DNA of 64,000 nucleotides from Gammaproteobacteria bacterium (GTDB taxonomy: Bacteria > Pseudomonadota > Gammaproteobacteria > Enterobacterales > Alteromonadaceae), in NCBI GenBank assembly GCA_018222405.1, contig JAAFAI010000010.1, positions 1 to 64,000 on the forward strand, in the 5' to 3' direction. This document shows, in pieces, positions 47,079 to 59,715 of this stretch (positions are counted from its first letter, which is position 1; each line of letters opens with the position of its first letter). A program made the translations under genes and the position numbers. The notes under the pieces are model-generated. The model was not told the DNA's origin. It did not search any database and saw only the letters and a list, made by a program, of their open reading frames with translations.

Positions 47079-49016
47079 TTAGCCCGGCAGGTCACCAGGT
47101 TTACCTACCGACGGCTTATCAACACCATCATCGGTAATCTCGCCTTCTTTGCTGGGTGCGCCACCACTTGGCTTATCGCCACTTGATGGACGGTCATCCC
47201 AACCGGCTGGTGGGCGCACTTCGCGACGCTCCATAAGATCATCAATCTGCTTGGCATCAATGGTTTCGTACTTCATCAATGCATCTTTCATTGAGTGCAG
47301 AATATCGATGTTTTCTTCCAGGATTTGTTGAGCTCGGTCATAGTTGCGATCGATAACCGACTTGATCTCCGCATCAATGGCCCGGGCAGTATCATCTGAC
47401 ATGTTGGATGCCTTCGACATGGATTTACCCAGGAACACTTCGCCTTCATCCTCTGCGTACAGCATTGGCCCCATTTTGTCTGACAGTCCCCACTGAGTTA
47501 CCATTTTACGGGCGATATCTGTGGCTCGCTCAATATCGTTGGACGCACCGGTGGTAACTTTTTCAGAACCGTAAATGATTTGCTCAGCAAGGCGACCACC
47601 AAACAAGCTGGAAATCATACTCTCCAGGTGTTGTTTAGTATGACTTACCCGGTCCTGTTCCGGCAGATACATGGTGACACCCAAAGCACGACCGCGTGGT
47701 ATGATAGACACTTTGTATACCGGGTCATGCTCTGGCACTAAACGACCCACAATGGCGTGACCCGCCTCGTGATAAGCAGTCATGGTTTTCTCTTCTTCAG
47801 ACATCACCATGGACTTACGCTCAGAGCCCATCATAATTTTATCTTTGGCTTTCTCAAATTCTTCCATCGATACCAGTCGACGGTTGGCGCGTGCAGCAAA
47901 CAACGCTGCTTCATTTACCAGGTTAGCCAGATCGGCACCAGAGAAACCCGGAGTACCACGAGCGATGACCGATGGTTCAACATCGTCAGCAATCGGTACT
48001 TTACGTACGTGTACTTTAAGGATCTGCTCACGACCGCGAATGTCCGGCAAACCAACAACTACCTGACGGTCAAAACGACCAGGGCGCAACAGTGCCGGGT
48101 CGAGAACATCCGGACGGTTAGTCGCCGCGATTACAATAATTCCTTCGTGACCCTCAAAGCCGTCCATTTCGACCAGCATCTGGTTAAGGGTTTGCTCGCG
48201 CTCATCATGACCACCACCTAATCCGGCACCACGCTGACGACCCACAGCATCAATTTCGTCGATAAAGATGATGCATGGTGCGGCTTTGCGAGCCTGCTCA
48301 AACATATCTCGGACCCGAGATGCACCCACACCAACAAACATTTCAACGAAATCAGAACCTGAGATAGTGAAAAACGGCACTTTTGCCTCACCGGCTATGG
48401 CTTTTGCCAACAGGGTTTTACCTGTACCAGGAGGACCAACCATCAATACGCCCTTAGGAATTTTACCGCCCAGTTTCTGGAATTTAGAAGGGTCGCGCAG
48501 GAAATCCACCAGCTCAGACACATCTTCTTTGGCCTCGTCGCAACCGGCAACGTCGGCAAACGTGGTTTTAATTTGGTCTTCGCTGAGTAAGCGAGCCTTG
48601 CTCTTACCGAATGACATCGCACCACGGCCACCACCGCCCTGCATTTGTCGCATGAAAAAAATCCACACTGCGATGAGCAACAACATCGGGAACCACGAGA
48701 TGAAGATTGATGTCAAAATTGACGGCTGTTCAGGCGGCTCTCCCAGCACTCGAACATCCTGTTTAACCAAATCTGAAATAAGCTGATCATCAAAATACGG
48801 GATGAAGGTTTTAAAAGTCTCGCCTGAGCGCTTCACACCACGAATTTCGTTTGTGTCGCTGCTAATTCGCACTTCGCGAATTGTGCCTTGCTTCACTTCT
48901 TTAAGAAATGTGGTGTAGTCAGTTTGTGCCCGGCCGGATTCGCTGGGAGAAAAACTTTGGAAAACCGCCATTAAAACTACTGCGATCACCAACCACAAGA
49001 TTAAGTTTTTTGCCAT
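47079..49016 (-). CDS. ftsH: ATP-dependent zinc metalloprotease FtsH
   Basis: This inner-membrane AAA+ protease of 645 residues has two membrane helices (about 5-22 and 95-117) around a periplasmic domain, an AAA domain (Walker A GPPGTGKT near 190, Walker [12 protein letters not shown] region [10 protein letters not shown]) and a peptidase domain with HEAGH near 412. The C-terminal tail is long, charged and glycine/proline-rich. It degrades membrane proteins and regulators such as LpxC. ATG at 49016 is used; TTG at 49025 would add three residues (MSD), an extension also annotated in some relatives. rlmE is missing upstream, so the gene has its own 613-base leader region. Confidence 0.97.
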   Translation of the reverse strand: MAKNLILWLVIAVVLMAVFQSFSPSESGRAQTDYTTFLKEVKQGTIREVRISSDTNEIRGVKRSGETFKTFIPYFDDQLISDLVKQDVRVLGEPPEQPSILTSIFISWFPMLLLIAVWIFFMRQMQGGGGRGAMSFGKSKARLLSEDQIKTTFADVAGCDEAKEDVSELVDFLRDPSKFQKLGGKIPKGVLMVGPPGTGKTLLAKAIAGEAKVPFFTISGSDFVEMFVGVGASRVRDMFEQARKAAPCIIFIDEIDAVGRQRGAGLGGGHDEREQTLNQMLVEMDGFEGHEGIIVIAATNRPDVLDPALLRPGRFDRQVVVGLPDIRGREQILKVHVRKVPIADDVEPSVIARGTPGFSGADLANLVNEAALFAARANRRLVSMEEFEKAKDKIMMGSERKSMVMSEEEKTMTAYHEAGHAIVGRLVPEHDPVYKVSIIPRGRALGVTMYLPEQDRVSHTKQHLESMISSLFGGRLAEQIIYGSEKVTTGASNDIERATDIARKMVTQWGLSDKMGPMLYAEDEGEVFLGKSMSKASNMSDDTARAIDAEIKSVIDRNYDRAQQILEENIDILHSMKDALMKYETIDAKQIDDLMERREVRPPAGWDDRPSSGDKPSGGAPSKEGEITDDGVDKPSVGKPGDLPG

Positions 49017-49638
49017 GTCGCTCAATGCTACTAACCTCTGTAAAAATCATCCGGTCTCAATGTGACGCTAAATTGCGCCACTAAAAACAACCGGTGAGTG
49101 TCTCAAAAACGCGATAACTAAGCCTACTATAATTTATAATCGCTTGCTACCAAATACGCTTCTCTGTAACGCGCTCCGGGCAGGTCCGATGCGCGTGATC
49201 TTTCGGTTCGGACGGTGTTTTTGTTAACGCTGAAAAACCACCTGAACATTTCCCCACTGTTACGCGCTATGACTGCAAATCTGTTGCCAGGTTCCAGTCA
49301 TTTGCCGCGCAAATCCTTTGATCACGGTAAAACCCAATCCCCCCTGGGAAGTATTGCCCGGTAATCTTTAGCAACCGTAAAGTTTCAACCTTTCTACGGA
49401 TAAACCAATCAATCTGTTCACCCCCAAGACTAAAAGTATTTCGCCAATTGCACCTTGCCTGTTAAGCAAGTTAACCCAATAACTGATTGAAATGTTCAAT
49501 TAATCAACGGTTAGCCCTGACTTGCAGCATCTTTTTTGTCTTTACCGCACGATCTCATTAGGATTGTAGTCGAGATGGCGTTAGAATACGCTTTTTCAAG
49601 ACAGACTTTGCACTTAAATTGTAAGAAAAACTTAAATA
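49017..49638. other. Long non-coding divergent region between ftsH and yhbY
   Basis: This region of about 620 bases between divergent genes holds no open frame with recognisable similarity; I looked specifically for rlmE, which normally occupies this place, and found none. An AT-rich stretch near 49120-49140 (minus-strand ATTATAAATTATAGT) could be the ftsH -10 region. It is long enough for leader RNA or multiple promoters. Confidence 0.55.
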
Positions 49639-49932
49639 ATGAAACTTTCAAATAAACAAAAGCAATTCCTTAAAGGCCTCGCCCACCCGTTAAAACCCGT
49701 AGTTCAGCTTGGCGGCAATGGCTTAACCGAAGGTGTTCTGGCCGAAATCGACAACGCCCTGAACCACCACGAATTAATCAAGGTAAAAGTGCCTTCAGAT
49801 GACCGTGAAGAAAAGGCGCTGATTATGGACGCCATTATTCGCGAAACCGCCAGCGAGAAGCTACAGGTAATTGGTCACACGCTGATTCTGTATCGCCCCA
49901 GCGAAGAGTGTAAAATTCAGTTGCCAAAATAA
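49639..49932 (+). CDS. yhbY: CRM-domain RNA-binding protein YhbY
   Basis: This 97-residue protein is a single CRM/KH-like domain binding pre-50S ribosomal RNA. The KQKQFLKGLAHPLKPVVQLGGNGL start contains the GxxG loop, and the HELIKVKV block is typical. It is normally divergent from rlmE-ftsH; here it is divergent from ftsH directly. Confidence 0.94.
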   Translation: MKLSNKQKQFLKGLAHPLKPVVQLGGNGLTEGVLAEIDNALNHHELIKVKVPSDDREEKALIMDAIIRETASEKLQVIGHTLILYRPSEECKIQLPK

Positions 49933-50019
49933 GTTATCCCATCACTTCCTGCACATTCCCTTTCCGTAAACGTTAGGTAAAATAAGTTTAACACTTTACT
50001 AACAATAAACGGAGTTGCA

Positions 50020-50796
50020 ATGCAGATAGCCAACCATACAGCTGTGATCACCGGCGGGTGTTCAGGGCTGGGCCTGGCGGTTGCCAAACAACTGGTGTCA
50101 ATGGGCGCCAATGTTGTTCTCATCGATATTAACAGTGAAGCCGGCGCCAGACAGCAAGCTGAGTTAGGGGCTGATAACACCCTGTTTATCAATGCCGATG
50201 TCACCAGTGAACAAGCCGTCAGTACTGCGCTGGATAGTGCCGTGGAACGTTTTGGTGCAATTCATTTTTGCGTAAATTGTGCCGGTATCGCACCGGCGGA
50301 GCGTTTACTCAATAAACAGGGCGAGCCCGCCAGTCTGACGCGTTTTAATCAGACACTGTCAATTAACCTCAGTGGTACCTACAACGTAGCGCGGCTGGCC
50401 GCGGCGAAGATGGCAGAGAATGCTCCCAACCCCGACACGGGCGAACGCGGCGTGATCATCAACACAGCGTCCATCGCCGGTTACGAAGGCCAGATTGGCC
50501 AAACCGCTTACGCCGCAAGTAAAGCAGCAATTATTGGCCTAACACTGCCGATGGCAAGGGATCTGTCAAACCTGGGGATTCGGGTTAACAGCATTGCACC
50601 GGGCGTAATGGGTACACCTTTGCTTACAGCTATGCCGCAACAGGTGCAGGACGCGCTGGGAGCAAATGTTCCTTTTCCTGCGCGCCTCGGCAGCCCGGAA
50701 GAATTTGCCCACCTTGCCCAGCATATTTGTCAGAATAGCTATATAAACGGCGAAACTATTCGTCTTGACGGTGCATTACGCATGCAGCCTAAGTAA
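50020..50796 (+). CDS. Short-chain dehydrogenase, type-II 3-hydroxyacyl-CoA dehydrogenase-like
   Basis: This 258-residue SDR has TGGCSGLGLAVAKQL (11-25), the acidic D in VLIDINSEAG (NAD preference), CAGIAPAERL and YAASK with the catalytic Y and K. The overall pattern (NLSGTYNVARLAAAKM, GERGVIINTASIAGYEGQIGQ) resembles HSD17B10-type enzymes, which oxidise 3-hydroxyacyl-CoA in branched-chain amino acid and fatty-acid breakdown. The physiological substrate is inferred. It has GGAG before the ATG and no operon partner. Confidence 0.9.
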   Translation: MQIANHTAVITGGCSGLGLAVAKQLVSMGANVVLIDINSEAGARQQAELGADNTLFINADVTSEQAVSTALDSAVERFGAIHFCVNCAGIAPAERLLNKQGEPASLTRFNQTLSINLSGTYNVARLAAAKMAENAPNPDTGERGVIINTASIAGYEGQIGQTAYAASKAAIIGLTLPMARDLSNLGIRVNSIAPGVMGTPLLTAMPQQVQDALGANVPFPARLGSPEEFAHLAQHICQNSYINGETIRLDGALRMQPK

Positions 50797-50805
50797 AAGA
50801 ATTAT

Positions 50806-50824
50806 CGGGCTGCTGGCCAGCCCG
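50806..50824. terminator. Hairpin between convergent SDR and Lon-like genes
   Basis: A 7-bp stem CGGGCTG/CAGCCCG with a 5-base loop lies between the two convergent genes. There is no T-run, so termination is possible but not assured. Confidence 0.45.
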
Positions 50825-50842
50825 CTACGTTACAAGCCGGAT

Positions 50843-53224
50843 TTATTCTTCTGCTCCGTTAACCGTGCAGGCAATCTGATACAAGCGCTTAACGGCCAGG
50901 TCGTTAACGGTATTTTTCGGATACCTGCCACGACTTGACAGCACACCGGCTTCTTTCTCCATCAGCAATTCAAGTGCATCATCCACGGTTTCCACACTGT
51001 AGATGGCAAACTGACCTTTTTTTACCGCATCCACTACGGCTTTATCGAGCACCAGATGACGAACATTGGATTTGGGGATGATCACGCCCTGCTCACCATT
51101 TAAACCGCGATGCTGGCAAACATCAAAGAAGCCTTCGATTTTTTCATTTACGCCGCCCACCGCCTGCACTTCACCGTACTGGTTAATCGAGCCGGTGACC
51201 GCCAGCGATTGCCGGGCGGGAATATCAGTAATAGCTGAAATCAGCGCCACCAGTTCACCTAAGGAAGCACTGTCACCGTCAATATGGCCGTAAGATTGTT
51301 CCAGGGCAATATTCGCAGATACGGTTAAAGGAAAGGCCTGCGCGTATTTGTTACCGAGATAACCGGTGAGTAGCATCACCCCTTTCGAGTGAATCGGCTG
51401 CCCCAGCTCAACTTCCCTCTCAATATCCACCACCCCACTGGCGCCGGCATAAACCGTGGCAGTGATCCGTGCCGGCGTGCCAAACGCCGTATCACCAATA
51501 TCCATCACCGTCAGGCCATTTACCTTACCGATAGCTTTACCCTCGGTTGCAATGAGCACCTGGCCTTCTTTTATATCGTTTAACAACGAGGTACTGACAC
51601 GGCCGGTGCGGCGTTTTTTGGCCATGAGCGCCGAGTTCAGGTGACTTAAATCTATTTGCTTATCGCCCACTTTCATACAGAAATAATGGGCCTCATTGAG
51701 CAATTCGATGACATCGGCAAAATGTGCCGACAGCTTTTCCTGATGTTCTGCCATGCGCAAAGAATACTCAACCAGGCGATACATGGCAGGTTGGGTAATG
51801 CCTGTCAGGCCAAGCTGAATGATTTTCTTGCGCACCCGGCCAACAAAATCAAACAGGTTTTGCCGGGTTGCACTAATTTCATGGTCAAAATCAACTAGTA
51901 CCCGAAACAACTCATTAAACTCTGAGTCGTAATCCTGCAAGGTATAGTAAAGATCACGGGAGCCCATCAGGATAACCTTCACTTTCAGGTCGATGGCCTG
52001 GGGCATTAGTGTCATGGCACTGGCCATACCCACATCCTGTTGCGGCAAATCCATTTTTAACTTACCAAACTTGACCGCCAGTTTAAGTGCTTCCCATACA
52101 TAGGGCTGATGTAGCAGCTGATCCGCGTCGAGTAGCAGGTACCCACCGTTGGCCTTGTGCAGTGCGCCCGGGCGGATCATCTTATAGTTGGTGTACATTG
52201 CCCCACCTAAATGGGTGTACTCAATTAAGCCAAACAGATTCTGGTAAGTTGGATTGGGCTCATAAACAACCGGCGCACCGCCTTCCAGGCTATGCGCACA
52301 GATAACATTTGGCAGAAAATGCTCTTCGAGGATCTCCCGGCGGTCACGTTCATCCAACTTTTCAGCTTTAGGCTCTTCGGTCAGAAAAGCAATCACCGCT
52401 TCAATCAGGTGGGACTTTAACTGCCGCAGGTGTTTAAGCACCCCGAGGTCACCAGAATACTTATGTTCCAATTCCTTAAGCAGTGGCCGGATGCCGTGCT
52501 CTGCGGTGTCCCGGTTCAGCTTGCGTAACTGCTCTGAATTTTCCCGCTTCCACACAGGTAACGAAAGCAGACTCTCACTGAGCCGGTTTTCCAGCTCATC
52601 AATTAATTTGTAAAAGCCTTCGCGCTGCTGCTCAGTGAGCTGAGCAAATTCACTGTCATCAATGGGTTTATTATTAACAATGGGAGCAAAACTAACGGTG
52701 CCCTGCTCTTCATGCATGGCCACTGAATTGGCCTGGGCAAAGCGTTCAACACTGTTAATGGCTTCATCATATTTTTGTTCAAAATGTCTGGATATTGCCG
52801 CTTTTTTACGCTGATAACCCGGGTTATCAAAGGCCGCCGGGAAGGTATCGAGTAACTCGTCCACCAGATTCGCCATATCCCGGGCAAATTCCCGCGCACC
52901 GCCAGGATGCATGCGCAGCACCAGAGGCTCGCGTTCTTCCTCGAAATTGTTGATAAAACACCAGTCATCGGGCGTGGCCAGTTTACTCACATGCCGTTCG
53001 ATGTATTCCTTAACCAGAGTGAAGCGGCCGGTAGCGTGCTCACCCATCACATACAGGTTGTAACCGGTAGAATCGATATTTAAACCGAACGTCAGCGCCT
53101 CGCGGGCCCGTTCCTGACCTATAAAGGTCGAATTTAACGCCGCGTCATCTTTTAGTGCCTGATTGATGGCCCGACGATTTATATTGGGGGTGAGCTGTGT
53201 GGCAGGTAACCGCTCCCAGGTCAT
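50843..53224 (-). CDS. Lon-like ATP-dependent protease (LonC/YcbZ-type)
   Basis: This 793-residue AAA-plus-Lon-protease protein has a P-loop region near 60 (the Walker A is altered: GEHATGRFT) and an inserted helical domain in the middle. Its C-terminal Lon protease domain carries the catalytic dyad S652 (GDSAS) and K695 (NEKIEG), 43 residues apart as in Lon. It is the YcbZ/LonC branch, not true Lon. The weakened Walker A suggests poor or altered ATP use; this is inferred from sequence. It has no operon partner and is divergent from the SRPBCC gene. Confidence 0.88.
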   Translation of the reverse strand: MTWERLPATQLTPNINRRAINQALKDDAALNSTFIGQERAREALTFGLNIDSTGYNLYVMGEHATGRFTLVKEYIERHVSKLATPDDWCFINNFEEEREPLVLRMHPGGAREFARDMANLVDELLDTFPAAFDNPGYQRKKAAISRHFEQKYDEAINSVERFAQANSVAMHEEQGTVSFAPIVNNKPIDDSEFAQLTEQQREGFYKLIDELENRLSESLLSLPVWKRENSEQLRKLNRDTAEHGIRPLLKELEHKYSGDLGVLKHLRQLKSHLIEAVIAFLTEEPKAEKLDERDRREILEEHFLPNVICAHSLEGGAPVVYEPNPTYQNLFGLIEYTHLGGAMYTNYKMIRPGALHKANGGYLLLDADQLLHQPYVWEALKLAVKFGKLKMDLPQQDVGMASAMTLMPQAIDLKVKVILMGSRDLYYTLQDYDSEFNELFRVLVDFDHEISATRQNLFDFVGRVRKKIIQLGLTGITQPAMYRLVEYSLRMAEHQEKLSAHFADVIELLNEAHYFCMKVGDKQIDLSHLNSALMAKKRRTGRVSTSLLNDIKEGQVLIATEGKAIGKVNGLTVMDIGDTAFGTPARITATVYAGASGVVDIEREVELGQPIHSKGVMLLTGYLGNKYAQAFPLTVSANIALEQSYGHIDGDSASLGELVALISAITDIPARQSLAVTGSINQYGEVQAVGGVNEKIEGFFDVCQHRGLNGEQGVIIPKSNVRHLVLDKAVVDAVKKGQFAIYSVETVDDALELLMEKEAGVLSSRGRYPKNTVNDLAVKRLYQIACTVNGAEE

Positions 53225-53361
53225 AGCTATATTCTTCTTTATTTACTCTCACTACAGTGAATCCTGAATCCCCCTGCCTGTCAAACCCTAAACTTGTGTT
53301 TGCTCAATTTCCATACTAGCCTGACCGATTGATTCGTAGCCCCGTGTTCGGAACCACCAAA

Positions 53362-53880
53362 ATGAAGTTAATAGCCTTATTTACCCTGCTGCTGAGTAGC
53401 GCCTGTTTGGCCAAACCAGAAGTCATTGCCGTCAGTGACAGTGGCTTTATTGTCGAGAATAATGTCCACATTGATGCACCGGCCGAGGTGGTGTGGACTG
53501 CCCTTATCAATGACATCGATAAATGGTGGCCGAAAAGCCACAGCTGGTGGGGCGAAGAAGGGAAATTCACCCTGCAGGCAAAAGCCGGTGGATGTTTTTG
53601 TGAAACGGCAGGAAGTCGCTCCGCGCAACACATGCAGGTCGTATTTGTCGATCCGCAAAAAGTGCTAAGAATGACCGGCGGCCTTGGCCCCTTGCAGGGT
53701 ATGGGCATGTTTGGCTCGCTGGACTGGGTATTTGAATCAGTGCCCGGTGGCACTCAGATTACGCTGACCTACCGTGTACAGGGTTTTACACCCGATGGCT
53801 TTAGCAAACTGGCGCCAGTGGTTGCCGAGGTACAGGGTATGCAGTTGCAGGGCCTGGCAAATTACCTTAGGAGCGATTAA
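53362..53880 (+). CDS. Exported SRPBCC/START-like protein
   Basis: This 172-residue protein has a signal peptide (MKLIALFTLLLSSACLA, probably cut before KPEV) and then a SRPBCC hydrophobic-pocket fold (VHIDAPAEVVWTALINDIDKWWPKSHSWWG, GCFCETAG..., a C-terminal helix with LQGLANYL). The START/Bet v 1 fold binds lipids, polyketides or other apolar ligands. The start at 53362 is chosen for the signal peptide. Most bacterial members are cytoplasmic, so periplasmic export is notable. Function unknown; it stands alone upstream of leuS. Confidence 0.82.
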   Translation: MKLIALFTLLLSSACLAKPEVIAVSDSGFIVENNVHIDAPAEVVWTALINDIDKWWPKSHSWWGEEGKFTLQAKAGGCFCETAGSRSAQHMQVVFVDPQKVLRMTGGLGPLQGMGMFGSLDWVFESVPGGTQITLTYRVQGFTPDGFSKLAPVVAEVQGMQLQGLANYLRSD

Positions 53881-54063
53881 ATTACGGTCAATTAAGCCAA
53901 ATATTCCGCTTCATTAGGTTCAGCCTATTGTGACATACGCCACCGCTAAGTTATTCTATGGGGTTATTATACCCATAATCTACTGGTGGTAGTGTTTAGA
54001 CTCCTTTTCACACCCGCTGCCGGTACAGTTGTTAAAGTTAAATAAAGCGGAAGCCTCAGGTAA

Positions 54064-56666
<2,603 letters not shown>

Positions 56667-56667
<1 letters not shown>

Positions 56668-57185
56668 TGCGCGGATTAACTGTTATCAGTAAAAGTCTGA
56701 TCCTGATGATAACCACACTGGCTCTCGCCAGCTGTGGTTTTCATTTGCGCAGCGATAGAACCCTGCCAAGCAACACCGACTACCTGTACGTGCAGGCGAC
56801 CAGTCAGAATGCGCCTTTGGTGAGAGCGCTGGAAAATCGCATGAATGTTTATCAAATCAAGGGCGGCCCGCAAGCTGCCCCGGGGCTTGAAGACACAACA
56901 ATTACCCTGCGCCTGCAACCTGAGTCCCTGGACCGCCGGTTACTGTCAGTATTTGCTACCGGTCAGGTTGCAGAATATGAGCTGATATATGGTGTTCGCT
57001 ATACCGTACTGTTTCCCAATGGCGAGGAACTGAAAACCTCTTTTGAAGTACTACGGGAATATCAGGATGACCCCGATCAGGTGCTGGCAAAATCGCGCGA
57101 GCTGAACCTGGTGCTCAGTGAAATGCGCCTGGAAGCAGCCGACCGTATCATTCGCTTGTTATCCAGTCAGTACGCGGGGCTTTAA
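56667..57185 (+). CDS. lptE: LPS-assembly lipoprotein LptE
   Basis: This 172-residue outer-membrane lipoprotein plugs the LptD barrel and takes part in LPS insertion. The signal peptide has lipobox LASC, followed by the family start GFHLRSDRTLPSN. It starts inside the leuS stop codon and is followed 4 bases on by holA, as in E. coli. Confidence 0.94.
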
Positions 57186-57189
57186 TCAG

Positions 57190-58230
57190 GTGCAGGTTTA
57201 TCCCGATCGTTTCAGGCAAACCTTAAAAGAGGGTCTTAAGGGCTGCTATCTGGTCTTTGGTGATGAGCCTCAGCAGAAGTTTGAAATTCTGCAGGCATTA
57301 AGAGCAACAGCCAAACAGCAAGGCTTCGATGAGCGCACGGTGCTGGTAGCTGACGGCGAATTTAGCTGGTCACGTTTAATCGATGCGACCCAGAGTATGT
57401 CGCTGTTTGCGGCACGCCAGTTAATCGAGCTGGAATTACCTACGGGTAAGCCTGGCACCGAAGGTGCCGGTATCCTGACTGATCTGGCCGGTAACTTATC
57501 GAGCGATACTCTGCTCATCATCCATGGCGGCAGAATTGGCAAGGACGTGCAGCGAACCAAATGGTTTAAAGCCCTCGACGCCATCGGTGTATTCACCATC
57601 TGCTATCCGCTGGAAGGCGCGCAGCTTCACAAGTGGATCCAGCAACGACTGCAATCCGAGTCTTTTCAGTTTACCCCCGCCTGCGTGAAACTCATCGCTG
57701 ACTTCAGTGAGGGCAACCTGATGGCTGCCGCCCAGGAAATTGAAAAACTCACCCTGGCCTACCCGGATAAACATCTGGACGAAGAAAAACTGGCCAGCGC
57801 CCTGGTGGATCAGTCGCGTTTCAACGTTTTTCAGCTGGTGGATATCATGCTCCAGGGCGATCGCACCCGCTGCGTTAAAATCCTCCAACGACTGGAAAGT
57901 GAAGGTATTGAGCCCAACATTATCATCTGGGCACTGGTGCGGGAATGGCAGACGCTGTGGAAGCTGAATCATCTGCAAAACAGCGGTCAGACAATCACCT
58001 GGCCGAAGCTGGGGATCTGGAAAAACCGCCAGGGCTATTACCAGCAGGCAATGCAACGGTTATCCAAACAAGACCTGACACTGATTGGTGAGCAGCTCAC
58101 CGAAGCCGACCAGTTGTTTAAGCAAACCTCTGTAGTCAGGCCATATATCAAACTTTGTCATTTATGCCTGTTGTTCACCGGTGTGCCGCTGGCGCATATG
58201 GCATTTGCTGAAAGTGCAGATACACTCTGA
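57190..58230 (+). CDS. holA: DNA polymerase III delta subunit
   Basis: This 346-residue clamp-loader subunit opens the beta sliding clamp. It has a Rossmann-like domain with the degenerate P-loop area (GCYLVFGDEPQQKFEI), a middle domain (SFQFTPACVKLIADFSEGNLMAAAQEIEKL) and a C-terminal collar region. The start is GTG at 57190, four bases after lptE; an in-frame ATG at 57118 would lie inside lptE. Its TGA overlaps the nadD ATG. Confidence 0.95.
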   Translation: MQVYPDRFRQTLKEGLKGCYLVFGDEPQQKFEILQALRATAKQQGFDERTVLVADGEFSWSRLIDATQSMSLFAARQLIELELPTGKPGTEGAGILTDLAGNLSSDTLLIIHGGRIGKDVQRTKWFKALDAIGVFTICYPLEGAQLHKWIQQRLQSESFQFTPACVKLIADFSEGNLMAAAQEIEKLTLAYPDKHLDEEKLASALVDQSRFNVFQLVDIMLQGDRTRCVKILQRLESEGIEPNIIIWALVREWQTLWKLNHLQNSGQTITWPKLGIWKNRQGYYQQAMQRLSKQDLTLIGEQLTEADQLFKQTSVVRPYIKLCHLCLLFTGVPLAHMAFAESADTL

Positions 58231-58874
58231 TGCGAGCGTTATTAGGGGGGACCTTTAACCCGCCGCATCAGGGCCATATAAAAGCGGGACTGGAAGCCAT
58301 TAATGAGATTGGCGTTGAGCGGCTGGCTTTATTACCTTGCAAATTACCACCGCATAAAACAGCGCCTGAGACAACTACTGCCCACCGCTTAAAAATGCTT
58401 GAGCTGGCCTGTGAGGATGAGCCCGCGTTATATGTTGAGCCACTGGAATTATCCTTGCCAGCGCCCTCTTACACGGTTAAGACACTACAGCATTTACGCC
58501 GCACGCTGGGCAATGAGCCATTGTTTTTTCTGTTGGGTGAAGATTCACTGTATAATCTGCCGAGCTGGTATCATTGGCAATCACTGACAGACTATTGTCA
58601 TATTGTGGTTATGCGGCGACCTGCTTCGCCAGGCGAACCGGATGGAACACTGCGCGAATGGCTCATCGAGCGTCAGTGTACGCAATTAGAAACGTTTTAT
58701 CACCAGCCTGCCGGGCTGGTGTATTATACCGACAGTCAGGACTATGCCGTGTCTTCCACGCAATTACGCGATGCGCTGACTGCCGGACAAACAACTGACC
58801 GTGTGGTGACTGACTGGCTTAGCCCGGCAGTCCTGCACTATATTAAACAACATAAGTTATACGGCACCATTTAA
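58230..58874 (+). CDS. nadD: Nicotinate-nucleotide adenylyltransferase
   Basis: This 214-residue NAD-synthesis enzyme joins nicotinate mononucleotide to AMP. It has GGTFNPPHQGHI at the N-terminus (GGxFxPxHxGH, nucleotidyltransferase active site) and the C-terminal SSTQLRDAL block (ISSTxIR). Its ATG overlaps the holA stop by one base. Confidence 0.96.
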   Translation: MRALLGGTFNPPHQGHIKAGLEAINEIGVERLALLPCKLPPHKTAPETTTAHRLKMLELACEDEPALYVEPLELSLPAPSYTVKTLQHLRRTLGNEPLFFLLGEDSLYNLPSWYHWQSLTDYCHIVVMRRPASPGEPDGTLREWLIERQCTQLETFYHQPAGLVYYTDSQDYAVSSTQLRDALTAGQTTDRVVTDWLSPAVLHYIKQHKLYGTI

Positions 58875-58894
58875 GGTGTTAGTGAGGAGAACTT

Positions 58895-59212
58895 TTGCAA
58901 CACGAGCAACTCAAAGCGTTTGTCTTAGACAAAATTGACGATATGAAAGGACGGGATATCGTTGAATTAAATGTAAAAGGAAAATCAACCGTCACTGATA
59001 CCATGGTTATCTGTTCGGGTAACTCCAAACGCCATGTCAGTTCGATTGCTGAACACGTGCAGGTAGAGGCCAAGCACGCCGGTCATGCCCCGCTAAATGT
59101 TGAAGGCAAGGAAACCGGTGACTGGGTACTGGTCGACTTAGGCGATATCATTGTGCATATCATGCAGGATGAAGCCCGGGATTTTTATCAGCTGGAAAAG
59201 CTTTGGGGTTAA
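58895..59212 (+). CDS. rsfS: Ribosome silencing factor RsfS (YbeB)
   Basis: This 105-residue protein binds uL14 on the 50S subunit and blocks joining of subunits in poor conditions. Family blocks DIVELNVKGKSTVTDTMVICSGNS and GDWVLVDLGDIIVHIM are clear. It starts with TTG at 58895 behind GAGGAGA. It lies 20 bases after nadD and 29 before rlmH, as in other proteobacteria. Confidence 0.96.
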   Translation: MQHEQLKAFVLDKIDDMKGRDIVELNVKGKSTVTDTMVICSGNSKRHVSSIAEHVQVEAKHAGHAPLNVEGKETGDWVLVDLGDIIVHIMQDEARDFYQLEKLWG

Positions 59213-59241
59213 CTCCCCGGCCGACACGGAGTTTGTAAACT

Positions 59242-59712
59242 GTGCGCATACAGGTAATTGCAGTTGGTAATAAAATGCCAGACTGGGTGAGCACCGGCAC
59301 CAATGAATTTCTGCGCAGGTTTCCGGCAGATATGCCGGTGACGTTTACTGAGATCCCGCCGGGTAAACGCGGCAAAAACGCAGATATCAAACGCATCCTG
59401 CAAAAGGAAGGCGAAGCCATGATTGCGGCCATTGGTAAGTCCGATAAAGTGGTCACGCTGGAAGTCACCGGCCGCCCGTGGGACACTCCAGCGCTCGCCC
59501 GCCAGTTAGACAGCTGGAAAATGGATGGTCGCGATATCAGTTTACTCATCGGTGGACCAGAAGGCCTTGCCCCGGCATGCTGTGAGATGGCCGAACAACG
59601 CTGGTCACTCTCCCCTCTTACTCTGCCGCATCCACTGGTACGAATCATCGTCGCCGAATCTCTGTACCGGGCCTGGTCTGTTACCCAGAACCACCCCTAC
59701 CACAGAGAATAA
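59242..59712 (+). CDS. rlmH: 23S rRNA pseudouridine-1915 N3-methyltransferase RlmH
   Basis: This 156-residue SPOUT methyltransferase acts on assembled 70S ribosomes. It shows the GNKMPDWV start, the SAM-binding knot [10 protein letters not shown] and the C-terminal [18 protein letters not shown]. The start is GTG at 59242. PBP2 starts 3 bases after its stop. Confidence 0.96.
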   Translation: MRIQVIAVGNKMPDWVSTGTNEFLRRFPADMPVTFTEIPPGKRGKNADIKRILQKEGEAMIAAIGKSDKVVTLEVTGRPWDTPALARQLDSWKMDGRDISLLIGGPEGLAPACCEMAEQRWSLSPLTLPHPLVRIIVAESLYRAWSVTQNHPYHRE

Positions 59713-59715
59713 TGC

